Source of the DNA: Actinomycetota bacterium
GTDB lineage: Bacteria > Actinomycetota > Actinomycetes > S36-B12 > UBA10799
DNA length: 8,435 nt
Reading direction: 5' to 3'
Assembly (NCBI GenBank): GCA_030837395.1
Contig: JAUPKO010000807.1
Location: 1-8,435, forward strand
This document shows positions 4,175 to 8,435 of this stretch, piece by piece. The notes below the pieces were generated by a model. That model was not told the DNA's origin and did no database searches. It saw only the letters and a program-made list of their open reading frames with translations. Made by a program: the position numbers and the translations under genes. How positions within the stretch are numbered: position 1 is the stretch's first letter; every line of letters begins with the position of its first letter.

Positions 4175-6784
4175 TCAGGCGCGCGTGGGCCGGTCCTCAC
4201 CAGGTGCCGGGGAGGCGGGCCACCGTGTCGGTCGGGGCCTGCGCGACGGTGAAGAACCCGGTGCCCCGGAGCCGGTCGGTGAATCGTCGTCCGTGACCAC
4301 GCCGTCGACACGGGCGGTACGCGCGCGAGCACAGGAGGCACGGATCACGTCGGCCTGGCCGAGCGGCTCGGGAGGCGGCTGGGTCGTGAAGGTGAACGCC
4401 GGTAGCTCGCGGCCACTCACGATCAAGCGGGCGACGGCGGTGAACACGTCCAGGTGGGCGAGGTCGTGCTCGGACAGTTCGGGCAGGGTGTGTTTCGACA
4501 GCTGCCGCGCATCATCCGGGTCGATAGTGAAGATGATTTTCGAACGGGCGTTGGCGGAGAGCGCGGCGAGGGTTTCGGCCGGGAGCTGGGCGAGGTTCTG
4601 GTGGGCGAGGACCAGTCCCAGATGGAAGCCGCGAGCTTCGGCGAGCATGTCGTCAACGCTGCCGGGAAGATTGAGGAAGTTCTGCGCCTCATCGATGTAG
4701 AGGGTGGCGTCTCGCCGTTTGTTTTCGGGGATGGAGGCTCGGGCGATGGCGGCCTGCCAGGTCCTGGCCACGATGAGGGAGCCCAGGATTCGGGCGGTGT
4801 CCTCTCCGAGGATTCCTTTGGGGAGGCGGCACAGCAGGATCCCGCCGTTCAGGACATCGGACATCCGGAAGCTTGACACGGTGGTCCCGATGACGTCCTT
4901 GACAAAGTCACGCAGCAGAAAGGCCCTCAGCCGGGCGAGGACAGGGCCGATGACCTGGGCGCGGAGCCCGTCGTTCATCGAGTCGTACCAGGTCCAGAAT
5001 CCTCCCAGACCTTCCGGATCTGTCAGCCCCGTGGTGAACCGGGCCCGGAACACGCGGTCATTCAACAATGGCGGGATCAAGGCGAGGGTGGGGGTGGCGT
5101 AACGCATCAGAGTCAGGCACGACACGCGCAGGGTGTCATCGATACGGGGCCCCCAATGCCGTTGGAAAATCTTCGCAAAGATTCCGACCAAGTTGTCCAC
5201 CGCCAGGTGAGCGTCCGCGTCAGGACCGGTTTCCAGGGGGTTGAAGCAGTCCGAATTCGGCTGGTCGGGGTCGATCAGGTGTACCCGATCGGCGAAGGTG
5301 GCGGGGATCCGGTCGAGAATGTCAGTGATCAGGTCACCACGCGGGTCGATCACGACGACACCGCGATGCGCGTGAATATCAGCCAGGATCATGTTCAGGA
5401 GCACTGTCGTCTTCCCGACGCCGGTCTTGCCGATCAGATGCACATGCTGGCGCCCGTCCGGTACCGCCAGACCGACGGCCTGCCCGCCCACGTGCGCTCG
5501 CCCGATCACTTTCACGCCCCGCCCGCCGGAGGGGACGGAGACGGGGGCGGGGACGGCGGCGGCGCGGGCTCGGTCCAGGCCGGGTACCGCGACGTCCTGG
5601 GGCAGGGCGGCCAAGGCGGCGAGTTCCTCGACGGTGACCACGAATCCCCGGCCCAAGCGCCGACTGGCGAGGACGTGTACCGGGTGGGCCATCCGCATCC
5701 GGCGGAGGGTGTTGGGGCGGGTGTAGGTCGCTGAGGCGGACGCGAGAGTGTGAGCCAGTCCGGTCATCCGGTCACGGACCTGCGTACGGCGCTCTTCGAA
5801 GGATCGGCTGTCCGCGGAATTAGCGGGGCCGTCGGGGAGGTGAGTGGCGACGGCGTACCGGATGGCGATCTCGTAATGCGGGATGCTGGCGACCTTGTCG
5901 ACCACACTGCGGCGTCCGGCGTCCTGGAACGGATCCCGCGAAGCCACGGTTCTCGCGGGTGATGTCGCCGTGCGGGTGGTGGAGCGGCCGGGCAAGAACA
6001 CCTCCAGGACGGCCAACACCGCCTCGACGGTCCACCGCGCCACCGCAGTAACCGCTGCGGGCGCCGCCGAAGCGGGGTGGCGGACGCCGGACGAGGTGGC
6101 GCTGTCGGCGATGGTGTGAGCGGCCTGCCGGGTGGCGCGGATCCGGCGGGGGGTGGCGGGCCGGGCCAGGACCTGCACGCAGGCGTGCTCGCGTGCGTGC
6201 AGCGTGGCGCCCGCTGCGAGCAGGGGCCTCAGCGGGTCGCCGTCGTGGTCGGTCCGTAGCGGGACGGCGTCGACCTGGGCGGGCCACCAGGCGCCTCCGG
6301 CGTCGATCAGCTCGGACCGGCGCGGAGTCGCGGCCGGGCCACCGCTGCCAGGCGTGCTCGATGCGGCCAGCCCGGTCGGGCTGGTGGGGATGGGGGGCTC
6401 GGCGGGGGTGGTGGTCCAGGTGGCGGCTGGCCACGCGGCGGCCACGGCCGCTTCCACAGCGCCGGGCGGGATGGTGCCGGGCACCCAGATCCTGATGGTG
6501 AGGTGCCGCCCTGCCCAGATGTACTCCCACGCGACGTGCGGGGTTCCGTAGATCAATCGCCGCGTCCGGGCGGGGGTCAGAACCCCGGCCAGGGTCTGCC
6601 ACAGCGACCGGGCACTGGTGGCGTCGACCTCGGCCGGGGCTGCGATGGTCACCCACCGGGCTTCCGACGTCAGCCGTTGATGCCTCCACGACTGCACCCG
6701 GCCCCACCCGATCACCGTCAGGACGGCGAGCATCAGGCCGGCCGTGACAGCGGTCAGCACCATCGGAAGGGTGAGGGCGTTCAT
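4175..6784 (-). CDS. VirD4/TraG-like type IV coupling ATPase, 869 aa
   Basis: This is a probable conjugative DNA-transfer coupling ATPase of the FtsK/HerA-like P-loop superfamily, acting at the inner face of the membrane to deliver DNA to the transfer channel. An N-terminal hydrophobic segment (about 5-27) is a likely membrane anchor. A Pro/Ala/Thr-rich linker follows (about 125-160), with a second moderately hydrophobic stretch at about 243-265. The ATPase domain contains Walker A GKTGVGKT (452-459), VVVIDPRGDL (476-485), Walker B LYIDEAQNF (695-703) and the AHQNLAQL motif (727-734). The tail after about 825 is basic and proline/serine-rich and probably disordered. The frame is open back to 7153, but the ATG at 6784 overlaps the upstream gene stop as ATGA and is followed directly by the anchor; residues further upstream are a shadow of the VirB4-like gene. 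Translational coupling to that gene is likely, since no strong Shine-Dalgarno is seen. It is long for a VirD4 protein because of the N-terminal region before the P-loop. Confidence 0.88.
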   Translation of the reverse strand: MNALTLPMVLTAVTAGLMLAVLTVIGWGRVQSWRHQRLTSEARWVTIAAPAEVDATSARSLWQTLAGVLTPARTRRLIYGTPHVAWEYIWAGRHLTIRIWVPGTIPPGAVEAAVAAAWPAATWTTTPAEPPIPTSPTGLAASSTPGSGGPAATPRRSELIDAGGAWWPAQVDAVPLRTDHDGDPLRPLLAAGATLHAREHACVQVLARPATPRRIRATRQAAHTIADSATSSGVRHPASAAPAAVTAVARWTVEAVLAVLEVFLPGRSTTRTATSPARTVASRDPFQDAGRRSVVDKVASIPHYEIAIRYAVATHLPDGPANSADSRSFEERRTQVRDRMTGLAHTLASASATYTRPNTLRRMRMAHPVHVLASRRLGRGFVVTVEELAALAALPQDVAVPGLDRARAAAVPAPVSVPSGGRGVKVIGRAHVGGQAVGLAVPDGRQHVHLIGKTGVGKTTVLLNMILADIHAHRGVVVIDPRGDLITDILDRIPATFADRVHLIDPDQPNSDCFNPLETGPDADAHLAVDNLVGIFAKIFQRHWGPRIDDTLRVSCLTLMRYATPTLALIPPLLNDRVFRARFTTGLTDPEGLGGFWTWYDSMNDGLRAQVIGPVLARLRAFLLRDFVKDVIGTTVSSFRMSDVLNGGILLCRLPKGILGEDTARILGSLIVARTWQAAIARASIPENKRRDATLYIDEAQNFLNLPGSVDDMLAEARGFHLGLVLAHQNLAQLPAETLAALSANARSKIIFTIDPDDARQLSKHTLPELSEHDLAHLDVFTAVARLIVSGRELPAFTFTTQPPPEPLGQADVIRASCARARTARVDGVVTDDDSPTGSGAPGSSPSRRPRPTRWPASPAPGEDRPTRA

Positions 6785-8435
6785 GGGCGTCTGCCGAGCA
6801 GGGGAATGGGGGCCCCGGAAGCCATGTGATCTTCTTCGTGGGAGGCGACGACGCGGAAGGGGATCCGGAAGGTGCCCGCCAGCATGAGGCCCTCTCCTTG
6901 CGGTGCGTTGAGGAGTAGCCGGGCTTCGGCGTCGGTGAGGGCGAAGGCCGTCGCGACCGAGTCGATGGCTTGGGGTGCCTGGCGCAGGAGGATCTGGGTG
7001 GCTGCGTTGGACACCACGGCCAGGCCGAGATCGGAGCCGAGGACGTCGGCGGCGTCCTGGGTGACGACGGTCAGGCCGGTGTGGCGTTTCCTGGCGGCTT
7101 TGGCCATGCGGTACAGGAAGCGGGCGCCTTCGCCGTCGCGCATCAGCGTCCACGCCTCGTCCACGACCACCAGGCGCCGTACGGGAGTCGTACCGGCGGG
7201 GGTGGGGGTATCGGTGTCACGCCAGATGGAGTCCAGGGCGAGCAGGGTGCCTGCGGCACGGATCTCGTCGGGTAGATGACGCAGCGACCAGACGGTCAGC
7301 GGGGCTCCTCTGCCGCCCTGCGTACCTGTCGTCGTCGCGGTGGTGGGGCCGTTGAGCAGGTGGGAGAAGGTTCCGTGGGTCCACGGATGCAGGCGTGCGG
7401 CGAGGGCGTGCCCCGCCGGATCGGCGTCCGTGGTCAAGGTTGTGGCGAGGTCGGCGAGGACCGGGGCGGTCCGGTGCCAGGTGGCCGGGTCGAGGGTGAT
7501 GCCCGCTGCGGCATAGGTGGCGCTGATCGCTCTGTCCAGGACGGCGCGTTCGCTGGGGGTGGGAGGCTCGCCGAGCAGGACCGCGATCAGGGTGTGGAGC
7601 CACAGGCCCCGCCGGATCACCGTGTCCGGGCGTCGATCGTCTGGGGGCAGGTCGAACGGATTGACCTGCACCCCGGGCTTGCCGAGCTGGACGACGGTGC
7701 CGCCAACCTGCTCGGCCATGGCGACGTACTCATCCTCCGGATCGATCACCGCCACCGTGATGCCTTGGTAGAGGTTTCGCAGCACGTCGAGTTTGACCAG
7801 GTAGGACTTGCCCGCTCCGGAGCGGGCCAGGACGACGGCGTTGTGGTTGTCCTGGCTCCATCGGTCCCACAGCAGGACCCCGTTGGAGGTGGGGTTGATG
7901 CCGTACAGCACCGCACTGGTGCTGGGGCGCGTACCGGGAGCCGGTGCGGGCAGGTCGGGAGAGGCGAACGGGAATGCCGAGGCCACGGCGTCGGTGTCCA
8001 GGATCCGGCGCATCCGGACCCGGTCCACCCCTATCGGCAGGGTGGTGGTGTAGCCCTGATGGTGACGCCAGGTCGCCGGGGCCAGATCCAGCAGCACCGA
8101 CGCCGCCGCCGAACGCACCTGGGCACACACCTCGTCCAGTTCCGGCTGCGTGCGAGCGTGAACGGTGAGGTAGACGCCGACGCGGAACAGCCGGGACGCT
8201 CCCCGTGCGACCCGTTCGGCCAGGTCCGCGGCGTCGTCGGCGGCGGCCTCGATCCGTGGGTCGCCCAGTCGTCCGGCGTCGGCGTCCAGACGGCGGGTGG
8301 ATTCCAGGCGGGCTCGCTGGCGATTGAGCAGCGGCGCGGCCGCTGCGGCGGGGATCGGCTCGACGTGTACTGCCACGTCGACGCGTCCGGGGAAGGAAAG
8401 GAGCGGTTCCAGCCAGGCGGGTCCGACGGTGACCG
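6781..8435 (-). CDS. VirB4/TraC-like conjugative transfer ATPase, N terminus cut by window edge
   Basis: This is a probable VirB4-class ATPase that powers assembly or substrate movement of a type IV secretion-like mating channel. The frame is open to the right edge with no stop, so the start lies outside; a GTG at 8376 is possible but has in-frame family-like residues before it (GPAWLEPLLSFPGRVDV), so I treat the gene as 5'-partial. Visible features, in residues counted from the first complete codon: a charged alpha-helical region with VARGASRLFRVGVYLTVHA (roughly 75-95), the Walker A core GAGKS (206-210; nucleotides 7804-7818), VIDPEDEYV soon after, Walker B VVVDEAW (422-428; nucleotides 7150-7170), and a following segment with LTVVTQDAADVL like the conserved glutamine motif of these ATPases. 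The stop overlaps the ATG of the coupling ATPase by four bases, so the two genes form an operon. Confidence 0.9.
   Translation of the reverse strand, partial: VTVGPAWLEPLLSFPGRVDVAVHVEPIPAAAAAPLLNRQRARLESTRRLDADAGRLGDPRIEAAADDAADLAERVARGASRLFRVGVYLTVHARTQPELDEVCAQVRSAAASVLLDLAPATWRHHQGYTTTLPIGVDRVRMRRILDTDAVASAFPFASPDLPAPAPGTRPSTSAVLYGINPTSNGVLLWDRWSQDNHNAVVLARSGAGKSYLVKLDVLRNLYQGITVAVIDPEDEYVAMAEQVGGTVVQLGKPGVQVNPFDLPPDDRRPDTVIRRGLWLHTLIAVLLGEPPTPSERAVLDRAISATYAAAGITLDPATWHRTAPVLADLATTLTTDADPAGHALAARLHPWTHGTFSHLLNGPTTATTTGTQGGRGAPLTVWSLRHLPDEIRAAGTLLALDSIWRDTDTPTPAGTTPVRRLVVVDEAWTLMRDGEGARFLYRMAKAARKRHTGLTVVTQDAADVLGSDLGLAVVSNAATQILLRQAPQAIDSVATAFALTDAEARLLLNAPQGEGLMLAGTFRIPFRVVASHEEDHMASGAPIPLLGRRP

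Noticed and set aside
4081..4200. 39-aa minus-strand frame (GTG start) after the coupling ATPase
   Set aside because: No good ribosome binding site, overlaps the coupling ATPase end, and composition is not distinctive.
6785..7153. N-terminal extension of the coupling ATPase frame by 123 codons
   Set aside because: It lies inside the VirB4-like gene in another frame, is arginine/proline-rich low-complexity sequence, and the ATG at 6784 is followed immediately by a membrane anchor and overlaps the upstream stop.

Overview
The window is G+C-rich DNA of actinobacterial character. The evidence is strong G/C bias at third codon positions, families largely confined to Actinobacteria (DUF4192 and the replication-relaxation family), and GGAGG-type ribosome binding sites. 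It looks like part of a conjugative plasmid or integrative conjugative element that uses a type IV secretion-like (VirB4/VirD4) apparatus. No genus can be assigned. All six supported genes lie on the minus strand, so transcription runs from the right edge to the left.

Transfer module (right, about 4175-8435). A VirB4/TraC-like ATPase, cut by the right edge, overlaps by four bases (ATGA) with a membrane-anchored VirD4/TraG-like coupling ATPase. The first should energise the mating channel and the second should bring DNA to it. After a 176-bp gap comes a replication-relaxation family protein (3099-3998) with an N-terminal winged-helix-like region and a C-terminal half that carries a possible nuclease-like signature.

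Non-coding centre (2713-3098). This 386-bp gap holds no convincing gene. It contains a concentration of short palindromes and direct repeats (GAACCTGACAGT twice, 35 bp apart, plus a partial third copy). Part of the motif recurs in the gap upstream of the replication-relaxation gene. The gap is the best candidate for an operator/promoter region, or for a plasmid origin or transfer origin, but the sequence alone does not decide between these.

Accessory genes (left, 53-2712). An unrecognised 261-aa protein is followed by a strong hairpin resembling a U-less actinobacterial terminator. Then come a DUF4192 protein and a 221-aa protein with a cysteine-rich, probably zinc-binding C terminus. The last two are 41 bp apart and probably cotranscribed. 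Their roles are unknown. They look like cargo or maintenance genes of the element, and they are the part of the window most likely to hold undescribed biology. No relaxase, integrase, tRNA, insertion sequence or CRISPR array is visible.
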